A DNA stretch of 64,000 nt from JASMTM01 sp046483075 (GTDB lineage Bacteria > Thermotogota > Thermotogae > Petrotogales > Kosmotogaceae): contig JAWODV010000066.1 in the NCBI GenBank assembly GCA_046483075.1, positions 1 to 64,000 on the forward strand, written 5' to 3'. The translations under genes and the position numbers were made by a program. Below are positions 1-7,865 of the stretch, piece by piece (position 1 is the stretch's first letter; every line of letters begins with the position of its first letter). The notes below the pieces were generated by a model. It had not been told where the DNA came from and ran no database searches. It saw only the letters and a list, made by a program, of their open reading frames with translations.

Positions 1-278
1 AACAATTCAAAAAACTCGATCTGGTGATAATAGATGAACTGGGTTACATTTCCTTTGATCTTGAAGGAGCAGAACTTCTATTTCAATACCTGGCCATGAG
101 ATATGAAACAAAGAGTACCTTAATAACAACAAACCTTATATTCTCAGAATGGATAAACATATTTAAAGACAAAGCATTAACCATGGCTTTATTGGATAGA
201 ATTACACATAATGCCTTAATAATAAACATGACAGGAAACAGTTATAGAAGAACAAAAAACAATACCCAGGAGAGGTAA
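1..278 (+). CDS. istB: IS21-family IstB-like transposition helper ATPase, C-terminal part (cut by window edge)
   Basis: The frame is open to the left edge, so only about the last 92 residues are present. The visible part begins just before the Walker B stretch LVIIDELGY and continues through LLFQYLAMRYE, STLITTNLIFSEW and ALLDRITHNALIINMTGNSYR, the typical C-terminal order of IstB helper proteins. IstB is the AAA+ ATPase that loads the IS21 transposase onto target DNA. The transposase gene istA should lie to the left of the window. The GTG at 24 is an internal codon, not the start. The gene looks intact as far as it can be seen, and the element end should lie shortly downstream. Confidence 0.9.
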   Translation, partial: QFKKLDLVIIDELGYISFDLEGAELLFQYLAMRYETKSTLITTNLIFSEWINIFKDKALTMALLDRITHNALIINMTGNSYRRTKNNTQER

Positions 279-293
279 GGGGTTAATTACTTA

Positions 294-322
294 TGACCCT
301 GGGGGGTCAATAAACTATTGAC
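294..322. repeat. Inverted-repeat sequences, candidate right end of the IS21 element
   Basis: Two adjoining inverted repeats lie 15 bp after istB: TGACCC (294-299) with GGGTCA (304-309), and GTCAATA (306-312) with TATTGAC (316-322). Their position just past the helper gene is where the right terminal repeat of an IS21 element is expected. The left end is outside the window, so the match cannot be tested here. The exact element border and target duplication are not visible. Confidence 0.4.
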
Positions 323-830
323 TTTATACACCCAAAAAACTATTTTTACTACAATATGAAACTCTATAAATCCAAACTAAACCTCGTTTAACCTTAATCA
401 AAATGTCTAGTTTTAGACTAAATCACAAAACTCTCAGTTTCCTAACTAATAATACACTAAATTTGTTTTCAGTATGATTTAACGGCTTTTTTTAAAAGAT
501 TTCTTGAGAATTTCATTTTTATCATAACTTTGCCTGCCTTTATAAAAACTCCTATTATAAACAGCACTTGAGTTAGAGACATTATCTCTCGCTAAAAAAA
601 GTTTCTTTATGTTACTTTTTTCGTTCTTCAGGAATCGAAGTTATTTTCCTTTTTCAACCACTAAAAGAAAAAGTAAAATATTCTCATAGAAAAAGTGAAC
701 ACAAAAAAATTCAACTCTATTACTTACAGCTTCTAAACAAATTATTGATTTTTAAAGAGTTATTCAACTCTAAATCCTCGTGAATAAACTTGATAAGCTC
801 TAAATAAGCTTAACGCAATAAAAATGACCT
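323..830. other. AT-rich intergenic stretch without a recognisable gene
   Basis: About 500 bases of AT-rich sequence separate the IS21 remnant from the sugar-operon promoter. I find no ORF with a ribosome site and no RNA gene. Only small hairpins occur, for example GTCTA-GTTT-TAGAC near 405-418. It may be old insertion-site sequence. Confidence 0.5.
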
Positions 831-858
831 TTGTAATGACTAACAAACTTGATATAAT
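831..858 (+). promoter_or_regulatory. Sigma-70-type promoter of the sugar ABC operon
   Basis: A -35 box TTGTAA (831-836) and a consensus -10 box TATAAT (853-858) are separated by 16 bp. The predicted transcription start falls inside the palindromic operator that begins at 863. The first gene starts at 927 with the ribosome site AAAGGAGGG. Confidence 0.7.
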
Positions 859-862
859 TTTG

Positions 863-892
863 AACGTAAACGTTTACGTAAACGTTTACGTT
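863..892. promoter_or_regulatory. Double LacI-family operator, 30-bp perfect palindrome
   Basis: The block is AAC, then two back-to-back copies of GTAAACGTTTAC (866-877 and 878-889), then GTT. The whole 30 bp equals its own reverse complement. Each 12-bp copy has the central CG and TAAACGTTTA shape typical of LacI/PurR-family sites. It covers the predicted +1 of the operon promoter, so bound repressor should block initiation. The likely ligand-responsive protein is the LacI-family regulator encoded in the same operon at 3955-4962. Confidence 0.8.
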
Positions 893-926
893 AATAATTT
901 TTCTATTCCTAAAAGGAGGGATTAGA

Positions 927-2171
927 ATGAAGAAGTTTTTACTATTTATGGTGATTTTTGTTTTAGTTACTTTCTCAGTCAATGCAGCAGAAATAACCTT
1001 CTGGAAATTCACAGATACTTTCGCTGATTCAACAATTGAAGAGTATATCGAAATCTGGAACGAAAAAAATCCTGAAAAAACTGTAGAATTAGAAACATTT
1101 CCCTGGGGAGATTACACTGGAACAAAATTGTCCAGTGCTTTCTCAGCCGGTAATGGACCTGATGTTTTCTTCATAAGTCCTGGTGATTTTTTAAGATATG
1201 TGAACACGGGAATTGCCCTACCACTAAATAACTACTTAACGGATGAAATTATTGATGATTTCCTTCCGGAAACTATCAAAGCAGTAACTGTTGATGGTAA
1301 TATATACGCCCTTCCTCTAGAAATGGAACCCGTAGCAATTTTCTACAACAAAGAGGCTTTCGAAGAAAAAAACATCAAAGAACCCGAAGATTGGTCAGAA
1401 TTAATAGAGGTAGCTAGAAAATTGAAAACAGAAGAACGTCACGGCATTATAGTCGAAGTCGCTCCAGGATATTACCAGAATTTTACGTGGTATCCTTTCC
1501 TATGGTCAGCTGGAGGTGACGCAGTATCCTCGCATTGGGAAAAATCAGTGTTTGATTCTGAAGGAGCCGTTGCTGCGCTTGATCTTTGGGGAAAATTAAT
1601 TAGAGAAGAGTTGGCGCCATCATCTCTACCAGCAGGAGCAAATGATATCAGCATGCTTGGTAATAGACTTGCTGACATGATCGTATGTGGTTTCTGGGGC
1701 GTGAAACAACTTGAATCAGAATTCCCTGAGTTTGAATTTGGGGTATTTCCTATACCACCGAAAGAAAAGGGTGGAGAAAGCATAAGTGTTTATGGTGGCT
1801 GGAAAATTATGCTTAATTCAAGAAGCGATAATCCAAAGATCGCAGCAGAATTTGCTAGATGGTTGGTAGCAGAACAGATTGATTTTCCATTAGATTGGTG
1901 TACCGAAACGAACAGTAAATTTTCTCCAAGAGAATCAGTTCTTGAAGCAGGAGAAGATTTTTATAATACGCCACCAAATGATGTTTTTCTTGATATTTTA
2001 GATAGTGCAAGATCTGAACCCACTTATACTCCTGAAATGGTAAAGTCAATATCTGATGCGCTTCAGGGGGTTATGTTTGCAAACATGGATCCTAAAACAG
2101 CAGCAAACGGTGCTTCAATGCAAATCGACATGTTTTTGAAAAGCTATACTGGCGGAGTCCCCGGTCAATAG
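927..2171 (+). CDS. Sugar ABC transporter substrate-binding protein (family 1 extracellular)
   Basis: This 414-residue protein has an N-terminal signal peptide (a short basic start, a hydrophobic stretch, then a VNAAE cleavage region near residue 20) and no lipobox cysteine. The body follows the MalE/UgpB-type fold: AEITFWKFTD at the start of the mature protein, GNGPDVFFISPGDFLRY near residue 75, and YALPLEMEPVAIFYNKEAFEE near residues 128-148. It should capture a carbohydrate outside the cell and deliver it to the two permeases that follow. The start ATG has the ribosome site AAAGGAGGG. No ATPase gene is in this operon, so a shared MsmX-like ATPase is likely. The sugar cannot be read from the sequence. 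Confidence 0.93.
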   Translation: MKKFLLFMVIFVLVTFSVNAAEITFWKFTDTFADSTIEEYIEIWNEKNPEKTVELETFPWGDYTGTKLSSAFSAGNGPDVFFISPGDFLRYVNTGIALPLNNYLTDEIIDDFLPETIKAVTVDGNIYALPLEMEPVAIFYNKEAFEEKNIKEPEDWSELIEVARKLKTEERHGIIVEVAPGYYQNFTWYPFLWSAGGDAVSSHWEKSVFDSEGAVAALDLWGKLIREELAPSSLPAGANDISMLGNRLADMIVCGFWGVKQLESEFPEFEFGVFPIPPKEKGGESISVYGGWKIMLNSRSDNPKIAAEFARWLVAEQIDFPLDWCTETNSKFSPRESVLEAGEDFYNTPPNDVFLDILDSARSEPTYTPEMVKSISDALQGVMFANMDPKTAANGASMQIDMFLKSYTGGVPGQ

Positions 2172-2180
2172 GTTTCAATT

Positions 2181-2204
2181 AACCCGGGATATTAATCCCG
2201 GGTT
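2181..2204 (+). other. Intercistronic hairpin after the binding-protein gene
   Basis: AACCCGGGAT (2181-2190) and ATCCCGGGTT (2195-2204) form a perfect 10-bp stem with an ATTA loop. It lies between the binding-protein gene and the first permease. No U-tract follows and the operon continues, so it more likely protects the upstream message or partly attenuates, which would raise binding-protein yield over permease. Confidence 0.7.
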
Positions 2205-2224
2205 ATTCTCTTAGGAGGGTTGCA

Positions 2225-3103
2225 GTGAAAAGAAAAACAAGAGAATGGTTGGTAGGATACTCATTTTTAGGACCTGATTTAACAGGATTAATAATATTTT
2301 TCATAGTTCCTGCTATTGCCGCTCTTATTATTAGTTTTCACACATGGGATGGGCTTGGTGATATGTTTTTTGTTGGTCTTGAAAATTACAAAAAAATGTT
2401 CCAAGACGCCCAGTGGAGAAACAGTATGCTAGTTACTCTAAAATACTCAGTCTTATTTGTTCCACTGAATTTCGTTTTAGCTTTGTCCCTTGCTTTACTA
2501 GTTCAAAAAACTGGTCCTGCTATTGGATTTTTTAGAGCTGTTTTCTTTGCCCCAACAGCTATGTCAATGGTAGCCGTTTCTTTTGTGTGGAAATACATGT
2601 TCCAACCTTATGGTTTTGTGAATTATTTTCTTTCTTTCTTTGGAATATCACAACAACCATGGCTTGGATCAATGGATCAGGCTATATACGGAATTTTAAT
2701 TGTAAGTCTTTACATGACAGCGGGTTTCTATATGGTTATTTTTCTTGCTGGTTTGAATGAAATTTCATATGAATATTATGAGGCAGCAGAAATAGATGGA
2801 GCATCGGACATACAAAAGTTCTGGCATATTACCTTCCCACTACTAAGGCCAACAATAACCTTTGTGTTAATAATGACTTTTCTTCAGAGCTTTCAGGTAT
2901 TTGATCAAATATACATTCTAACAGGTGGAGGCCCATTCTACAGTACATCAACTATTGTATTTTACCTTTACCAAAACGCTTTTCAAATGTACCATTTTGG
3001 TTATTCCTCTGCACAAGCATTTACGCTTTTTATAATTCTGTTGGGTATTTCCTATATAATGTTTAGAGCTTTAAGAGGCGGAAGAGTCACAGCAGAAACT
3101 TAA
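2225..3103 (+). CDS. Sugar ABC transporter permease, MalF/UgpA type
   Basis: This 292-residue integral membrane protein has about six hydrophobic segments. The binding-protein-dependent permease signature EYYEAAEIDGASDIQKFWHI (about residues 181-200) contains the EAA loop that contacts the ATPase. FVGLENYKKMF near the first periplasmic loop and ILTGGGPFYSTSTIVFYLY near the end are typical of UgpA/MalF sugar permeases. The start is GTG at 2225 with AGGAGGGT just upstream. It pairs with the next gene to form the transmembrane channel. Confidence 0.93.
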   Translation: MKRKTREWLVGYSFLGPDLTGLIIFFIVPAIAALIISFHTWDGLGDMFFVGLENYKKMFQDAQWRNSMLVTLKYSVLFVPLNFVLALSLALLVQKTGPAIGFFRAVFFAPTAMSMVAVSFVWKYMFQPYGFVNYFLSFFGISQQPWLGSMDQAIYGILIVSLYMTAGFYMVIFLAGLNEISYEYYEAAEIDGASDIQKFWHITFPLLRPTITFVLIMTFLQSFQVFDQIYILTGGGPFYSTSTIVFYLYQNAFQMYHFGYSSAQAFTLFIILLGISYIMFRALRGGRVTAET

Positions 3104-3115
3104 GGAGGCTATAAG

Positions 3116-3940
3116 ATGAAAAAAAGAAGAATAAAGACTTTTATTAGATATGTAGTATTAATTGCCCTGGCTACTGTTTTTCTCTTTCCAATTTACTGGA
3201 TGTTCGCAAGTTCGCTTAAGTCTCCTAGTGAAATTTTTGAATTTCCCCCAAAATTATTTTCGGATAATCCTGTATGGTCTAACTATTCAAAAGTGTTTAC
3301 ACAGGTTCCTTTCTTAAGGTATATGCTGAATACTTTTTTTGTGGCATCTGTTGTTACTGTTGTCGCTTTACTTTTGCATTCTATGGCTGCTTATTCTTTG
3401 GCGAGATTAAAATATCCAGCCCAAGGTGCATTATTCATTCTTGTGATTAGCACACTTATGATTCCAGTTGCTGCAGTACTAATTCCGCTTTTCATAATTG
3501 TTAGAAGCTTTGGCTGGACAGATACATACGCAGGTCTAATAATTCCAGCGATTCCGCATGCATTTGGAATATTTTTCCTAAGACAATTTTATTTGGGTTT
3601 CCCGAAAGACCTTGAAGAAGCTGCTATTATAGACGGTTGTGGCTACATAAGGCTATTTTTTAAAATTGTTTTACCATTAACCAAACCGGTTCTTTCAGCT
3701 CTGGCTGTTTTCTTCTTTCTTGCAAATTGGAATTCTTTTATGTGGCCTCTGGTTATAATAAACTCAAAGGAGCTTAGAACTGTACAACTGGGTATAGCAC
3801 AATATGGAGGAGAGTATAATAATCCATGGGCAATTCAGCTTGCAGCATGTACTATTGCTCTATTGCCAACTCTAATAATATTTGTAATTCTTCAAAAACA
3901 GTTGATGCGAAGCATTAAGATGTCTGGTATGAAGCTTTAA
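3116..3940 (+). CDS. Sugar ABC transporter permease, MalG/UgpE type
   Basis: This is a 274-residue membrane protein starting 12 bp after the first permease. Its basic N-terminus leads into LFPIYWMFASSLKSPSEIFEFPP, the usual opening of MalG-type permeases. The EAA loop LEEAAIIDGCGYIRLFFKIV lies near residues 166-185. FFFLANWNSFMWPLVII and a QKQLMRSIKMSGMK-like tail complete the family pattern. It forms the second half of the importer with the 2225-3103 protein. Confidence 0.93.
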   Translation: MKKRRIKTFIRYVVLIALATVFLFPIYWMFASSLKSPSEIFEFPPKLFSDNPVWSNYSKVFTQVPFLRYMLNTFFVASVVTVVALLLHSMAAYSLARLKYPAQGALFILVISTLMIPVAAVLIPLFIIVRSFGWTDTYAGLIIPAIPHAFGIFFLRQFYLGFPKDLEEAAIIDGCGYIRLFFKIVLPLTKPVLSALAVFFFLANWNSFMWPLVIINSKELRTVQLGIAQYGGEYNNPWAIQLAACTIALLPTLIIFVILQKQLMRSIKMSGMKL

Positions 3941-3954
3941 TAGGGGGGAACGAT

Positions 3955-4962
3955 TTGACAAACAGAGTAACAATAAAAGAAATTGCTAAAGAATTAGGTG
4001 TATCTGTAGCTTCAGTTTCCAGAGCTCTTAATGGAAAAGGAGAAATCAGTGCTGAACTAAAGAAGAAGATTTTAGAAAAAGCTAAAGAATTAGGTTATGT
4101 CGCTAATTACAATGCAATAAGCTTGCGGAATAAAACCACAAACTTGATTGGAGTACTTGTACCAGACACTTTTAATCCGTTCTTTGCACATTTCGTTACG
4201 AAAACTGAAGAGTATCTATATGATTTAGGTTACGAAATACTTCTTAGTACAACAAGGGAATCTTTAGAAAAAGAACGTGATTATCTAGAAATTATGCTCT
4301 CCAAAAACGTTTCAGGTATACTATCATCTCCAGCTAGTAGAAGCAGCAACTATTCTGTCTACAAACGTCTTTCTGATATGGGAGTTCCTATCGTCTTTTT
4401 TGATAGAAGCATAAGAGATCTCAATCTTTGCCAGGTAACAACAGATAATAGAAATGCAGTATACAGCGCTGTTAAAACTCTATGTGAAAATGGCCACAAA
4501 AAAATTGCTTTTATAGAAAGTGTCCCCGAAACCACAATTGGAGCAGAAAGACTACAGGGCTATAGAGAAGCAATGGAAGGGCTTTACAATAATGATAGAA
4601 TAGAAGATTTGGAATCATTTCTTGAAAACGACTTAGAAACTGAAGTATACAGGATCCTTAACCAGAAACCAACAGCGTTAATAACAGGTAATTTGGTTAT
4701 AACCAAATATCTATTAAGAATACTCAAAAGCTTAAGGATAAATATTCCAGATGATCTTTCGTTAATAGCATTCGACGACAGTGAATGGCTTGAAATTAAT
4801 GTGCCTCCAATAACAGCGATCAGACAGCCAATTGATAGAATGGCGGAGTGTTCTGTCGAACTGTTAATAGATCGGATCAAAAACGAAAAGAAGGAGCCTC
4901 AACAAATAGAACTTAAAAATGAACTAATTTTAAGGGACTCAGTAACAAATATTGGCCACTAA
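3955..4962 (+). CDS. LacI-family transcriptional regulator of the sugar operon
   Basis: This 335-residue regulator starts with TTG at 3955 after a GGGGGG-rich ribosome site. The helix-turn-helix TIKEIAKELGVSVASVSRALNG is at about residues 5-26, followed by the hinge helix AKELGYVANYNAISLRNK and a periplasmic-binding-protein-like sensor domain (LIGVLVPDTFNPFF from about residue 64, and PDDLSLIAFDDSEWLE near residue 275). It probably binds the double palindrome at 863-892 and releases it when a sugar binds, giving autoregulation because it lies inside the operon it controls. Confidence 0.92.
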   Translation: MTNRVTIKEIAKELGVSVASVSRALNGKGEISAELKKKILEKAKELGYVANYNAISLRNKTTNLIGVLVPDTFNPFFAHFVTKTEEYLYDLGYEILLSTTRESLEKERDYLEIMLSKNVSGILSSPASRSSNYSVYKRLSDMGVPIVFFDRSIRDLNLCQVTTDNRNAVYSAVKTLCENGHKKIAFIESVPETTIGAERLQGYREAMEGLYNNDRIEDLESFLENDLETEVYRILNQKPTALITGNLVITKYLLRILKSLRINIPDDLSLIAFDDSEWLEINVPPITAIRQPIDRMAECSVELLIDRIKNEKKEPQQIELKNELILRDSVTNIGH

Positions 4963-4978
4963 AAAGGAGGATGGTATT

Positions 4979-6607
4979 GTGAGAATCATCATAATGCTTT
5001 TAATTTGCTTCATAACTATATCCACCTTTGTCTTTTCGACCCTTGAGGATGTGGAGGAACTTGAATTAATTGGTAAATTAACAGGTCCAGATGCAATAAA
5101 CAATACTTTTAAATACGACGTTTACGGTACCGATTTAGGTCATACTTTCAATGATGGAGAGATCACTTTTTTCGTCTTCGGAGATACATTTGGTATAAAC
5201 AAATCTAATTGGAGAAAAAATGTTATGGCTTTTACGAAAGACCAGGATCCTTCTGACGGAATACATTTTGATGGTTTTATTACTAAAAATCCACACTCTA
5301 GTTATTCCATAACTGATGGAAAATTAAATATTTACGTAGATAAAGGAAGCGATCTTTGGACCGGGGTGGATCTGGCTCCAAAATTTTTAAAAGTACCATC
5401 AAACGACAACTGGGTAATAGAGACATGCATTACTAACAATGATGCTGAAGAATATGGAACAAATTTTGCTGGTTTGCTGATATTTAATGACAGCTTCAAC
5501 TGGTGGTTATGGGGACAACTGGGAAACAAACTGATGGAAACAAGCGGAATTATTGATGGCGAGTTTGTTAAAATTGCAGGTATGGAATATTCATACCCAT
5601 ATTTACGTATAGAAAAAAAGGATAACCTATACGTATTTAAGTATAGCAGCGATGGAGTTGATTGGAGTAAAGCGGGAGAATTTGAGGATTCTACGCAATC
5701 TCTGTCAAATGCTTCTATCGGTATTGGAGCCAAAGAATGGGGAGAAAAAGCTTATTATATAGAAATAGATTATCTTAGTATCAACGATGACACGTATTCT
5801 TTTGACTCACAAAGATTTCAAAACGATTTTGACTGGATTAGCCCCGATGCTGATGACGCACCTGCAAAAGAACTTATTTCAGAAACCAAAGGGAATGTAA
5901 CTGCAATACCAACTAATGGTGTCTCAATTAATGGAAATTACTACTTGCATTTTATGATGGTAAAAAAATGGGGTGACCCCGGAAAATGGGATACCAGTTT
6001 CTCAGGCCTGGCAGTATCTACAAATGGTGGTTATAACTGGAAAAAGCTTGATACTGTAACCTGGTCATCGGATAGCAATTTTGCACAGGTAGGAATTGCT
6101 AAAGCTTCTCAATGGGATGAGATTCCTAAAAATAGCGGTGTTTCAGAAAATGATATTCTTTTTTGGGGGATCCCTTCAGGTCGCTTCGGAGGAGCCAAAC
6201 TCATGAAGGTCAATAAGGATGAGATTGAAAATCTGGCAGCATTTCTTTACTTTTCCGGGCTAGACAAAGATGGTGATCCGGTATGGTCTAAAGAAGAATC
6301 TGAGGCTGTTGAAATAATAGTACCTCCTGTTGGAGAATGTTCTGCAATTTACAATCATTATCTTGAAAAGTGGATTTTTACATACCTTAATGAAGAAAGT
6401 CACGATCTGGAAATAAGAGAATCAGATTACCCATGGGGCCCCTGGAGTGAACCAATTCAACTTGTTTCTTCCAGAGAGTATTCTGGATTATATGGAGCTT
6501 ACATGAATCCGCTTTTTGTTGAAAATGAAGGCGAATACATATATTTCACTATGTCTTTATGGGTGCCTTATAACGTTTATCTAATGAAAGTCAGATTAGT
6601 AAAATAG
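4979..6607 (+). CDS. Secreted DUF4185-like protein with an inserted lectin-like domain
   Basis: The GTG at 4979 fits best: AAGGAGG lies 8 bp upstream and the product then begins with a clean signal peptide (RIIIMLLICFITISTFVFS). The 542-residue protein opens with TDLGHTFNDGEITFFVFGDTFG and WRKNVMAFTKDQDPSDGI, typical of DUF4185, a five-bladed propeller-like family near glycosidases. Residues from about 95 to 275 resemble a concanavalin-like DUF1349 module (NWVIETCITNN, WWLWGQLGN, YLRIEKKDNLYVFKYSSDGVDW), inserted before the remaining propeller repeats. It is probably extracellular and acts on, or binds, the glycan the operon imports. Enzymatic activity is not proven by sequence. Confidence 0.7.
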   Translation: MRIIIMLLICFITISTFVFSTLEDVEELELIGKLTGPDAINNTFKYDVYGTDLGHTFNDGEITFFVFGDTFGINKSNWRKNVMAFTKDQDPSDGIHFDGFITKNPHSSYSITDGKLNIYVDKGSDLWTGVDLAPKFLKVPSNDNWVIETCITNNDAEEYGTNFAGLLIFNDSFNWWLWGQLGNKLMETSGIIDGEFVKIAGMEYSYPYLRIEKKDNLYVFKYSSDGVDWSKAGEFEDSTQSLSNASIGIGAKEWGEKAYYIEIDYLSINDDTYSFDSQRFQNDFDWISPDADDAPAKELISETKGNVTAIPTNGVSINGNYYLHFMMVKKWGDPGKWDTSFSGLAVSTNGGYNWKKLDTVTWSSDSNFAQVGIAKASQWDEIPKNSGVSENDILFWGIPSGRFGGAKLMKVNKDEIENLAAFLYFSGLDKDGDPVWSKEESEAVEIIVPPVGECSAIYNHYLEKWIFTYLNEESHDLEIRESDYPWGPWSEPIQLVSSREYSGLYGAYMNPLFVENEGEYIYFTMSLWVPYNVYLMKVRLVK

Positions 6608-6617
6608 GAGGTAAAAG

Positions 6618-7718
6618 ATGAATTTCGCAAATAGTAGCTTGAAAAATCTCATGATTCTAAAAAACGTAAAAAGCAAAAGGATTTCTTCTTACGATCAAAG
6701 TGGAGGTAATCGAGATTGGAAAACAATAAAGGCAGGTAAAACACTTACTCTTGCAAACATTGAAGGCCCAGGTGTAATAACACATATATGGATGACGTTT
6801 AGATCATCAGAAAAGCATTTCCTACGCAAAGGAGTTTTGAGAATGTTTTGGGACAACGAAAATGACCCAAGTGTGGAGGTTCCAATTGGAGACTTTTTTG
6901 GCGCAGGACACGGAAAAACTGAGAATTTTTCTTCACTCCCTTTTCAGATGTCTCCTGAAGACGGGAGAGGATTCAACTGTTTTTTCCCTATGCCTTTCAA
7001 AAAAAGAGCAAGAATAGAGATTGAAAATGAAAATTACTCACAAGAATTAGTTGCTTATTATTATATCGATTATGAATTGTGGCCAGAGTTCCCTGACAAT
7101 ATTGGTTATTTCCATGCCAACTGGAACAGAGAAATTGCTGTTTCTAAAAACGAAAACGAGCTTGTTAAAGAATTAGCACCCAGCCATCTCAAAGATATTG
7201 CACTGGAGGCCGGTGTAGGAAACAATATATTTGAGTTCTATGGTTCGAACAAAACGGGCAAGGAAAACTATGTCATTTTAGACGCAAAGGGAAAAGGCCA
7301 TTATGTAGGCTGTTTCTTCTACGTTCACAATATGCGTGAGACAGATCAGTGGAATTGGTACGGTGAAGGCGATGATATGATTTTTGTAGATGGAGAAAAA
7401 TGGCCTCCTTCATTACATGGAACCGGTACAGAAGATTACTTTAATATGGCCTGGTGTCCCAGTCAGAAATATTCTTCAAATTACTTTGGTCTTATACTTC
7501 CAGGCAAAGAAAACTGGAAAGGTTATATGAGCATGTATAGGTTTCATATAGAAGACCCGGTTAATTTTAATAAATCTATAAAGGTTACAATTGAAAAAGG
7601 CCACAATAATAATCGTTTTGATGATTATTCATCAGTAGCTTTCTGGTATCAAAGTGAACCCCACAAAAAATTCGAGAAACTATTGCCAGCCAATGAAAGA
7701 TTACCTTTAGCTTACTGA
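6618..7718 (+). CDS. DUF2961 / GH172-like glycoside hydrolase
   Basis: This 366-residue protein begins with SKRISSYDQSGGNRDWKTIKAGKTLTLANIEGPGVITHIWMTF, split here as SKRISSYDQSGGNRDW and KAGKTLTLANIEGPG, the hallmark start of DUF2961. The motif DFFGAGHG (about residue 93) and the acidic block HGTGTEDYFNMAW (about residues 266-278) are also conserved in that family. DUF2961 enzymes characterised so far form family GH172 and act on alpha-D-fructofuranosides or alpha-D-arabinofuranosides. No signal peptide is seen, so it should act in the cytoplasm on imported oligosaccharides. It is the last gene of the operon, with AGGAGGT before its ATG. Confidence 0.82.
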   Translation: MNFANSSLKNLMILKNVKSKRISSYDQSGGNRDWKTIKAGKTLTLANIEGPGVITHIWMTFRSSEKHFLRKGVLRMFWDNENDPSVEVPIGDFFGAGHGKTENFSSLPFQMSPEDGRGFNCFFPMPFKKRARIEIENENYSQELVAYYYIDYELWPEFPDNIGYFHANWNREIAVSKNENELVKELAPSHLKDIALEAGVGNNIFEFYGSNKTGKENYVILDAKGKGHYVGCFFYVHNMRETDQWNWYGEGDDMIFVDGEKWPPSLHGTGTEDYFNMAWCPSQKYSSNYFGLILPGKENWKGYMSMYRFHIEDPVNFNKSIKVTIEKGHNNNRFDDYSSVAFWYQSEPHKKFEKLLPANERLPLAY

Positions 7719-7724
7719 AAACAG

Positions 7725-7756
7725 GGCAACCCTTGAAAAAGGGTTGCCTTTTAATT
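7725..7756 (+). terminator. Rho-independent terminator of the sugar operon
   Basis: GGCAACCCTT (7725-7734) and AAGGGTTGCC (7739-7748) form a perfect 10-bp stem closed by a GAAA loop and followed by TTTTAATT. It ends the plus-strand operon just before the converging minus-strand operon. Confidence 0.9.
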
Positions 7757-7865
7757 CGAGGATCTTTTTTCGCAGCAATTCAAAATGCTCATTGTTACTA
7801 TACAAAAAAACTTCTAAGTTGATTCACTTAACTATCTATAACTAAAGATAATCGAACCAGCAAAC

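Noticed and set aside
800..1012. Minus-strand frame of 70 codons over the sugar-operon promoter
   Set aside because: It overlaps the promoter, the operator and the signal peptide of the binding-protein gene, has no family-like sequence, and is explained by the palindrome.
1472..1783. Minus-strand frame of 103 codons inside the binding-protein gene
   Set aside because: It is antisense to a clear gene and has no recognisable domain.
2181..2204. Operon terminator after the binding-protein gene
   Set aside because: There is no U-tract, and permease, regulator and enzyme genes continue with tight spacing.
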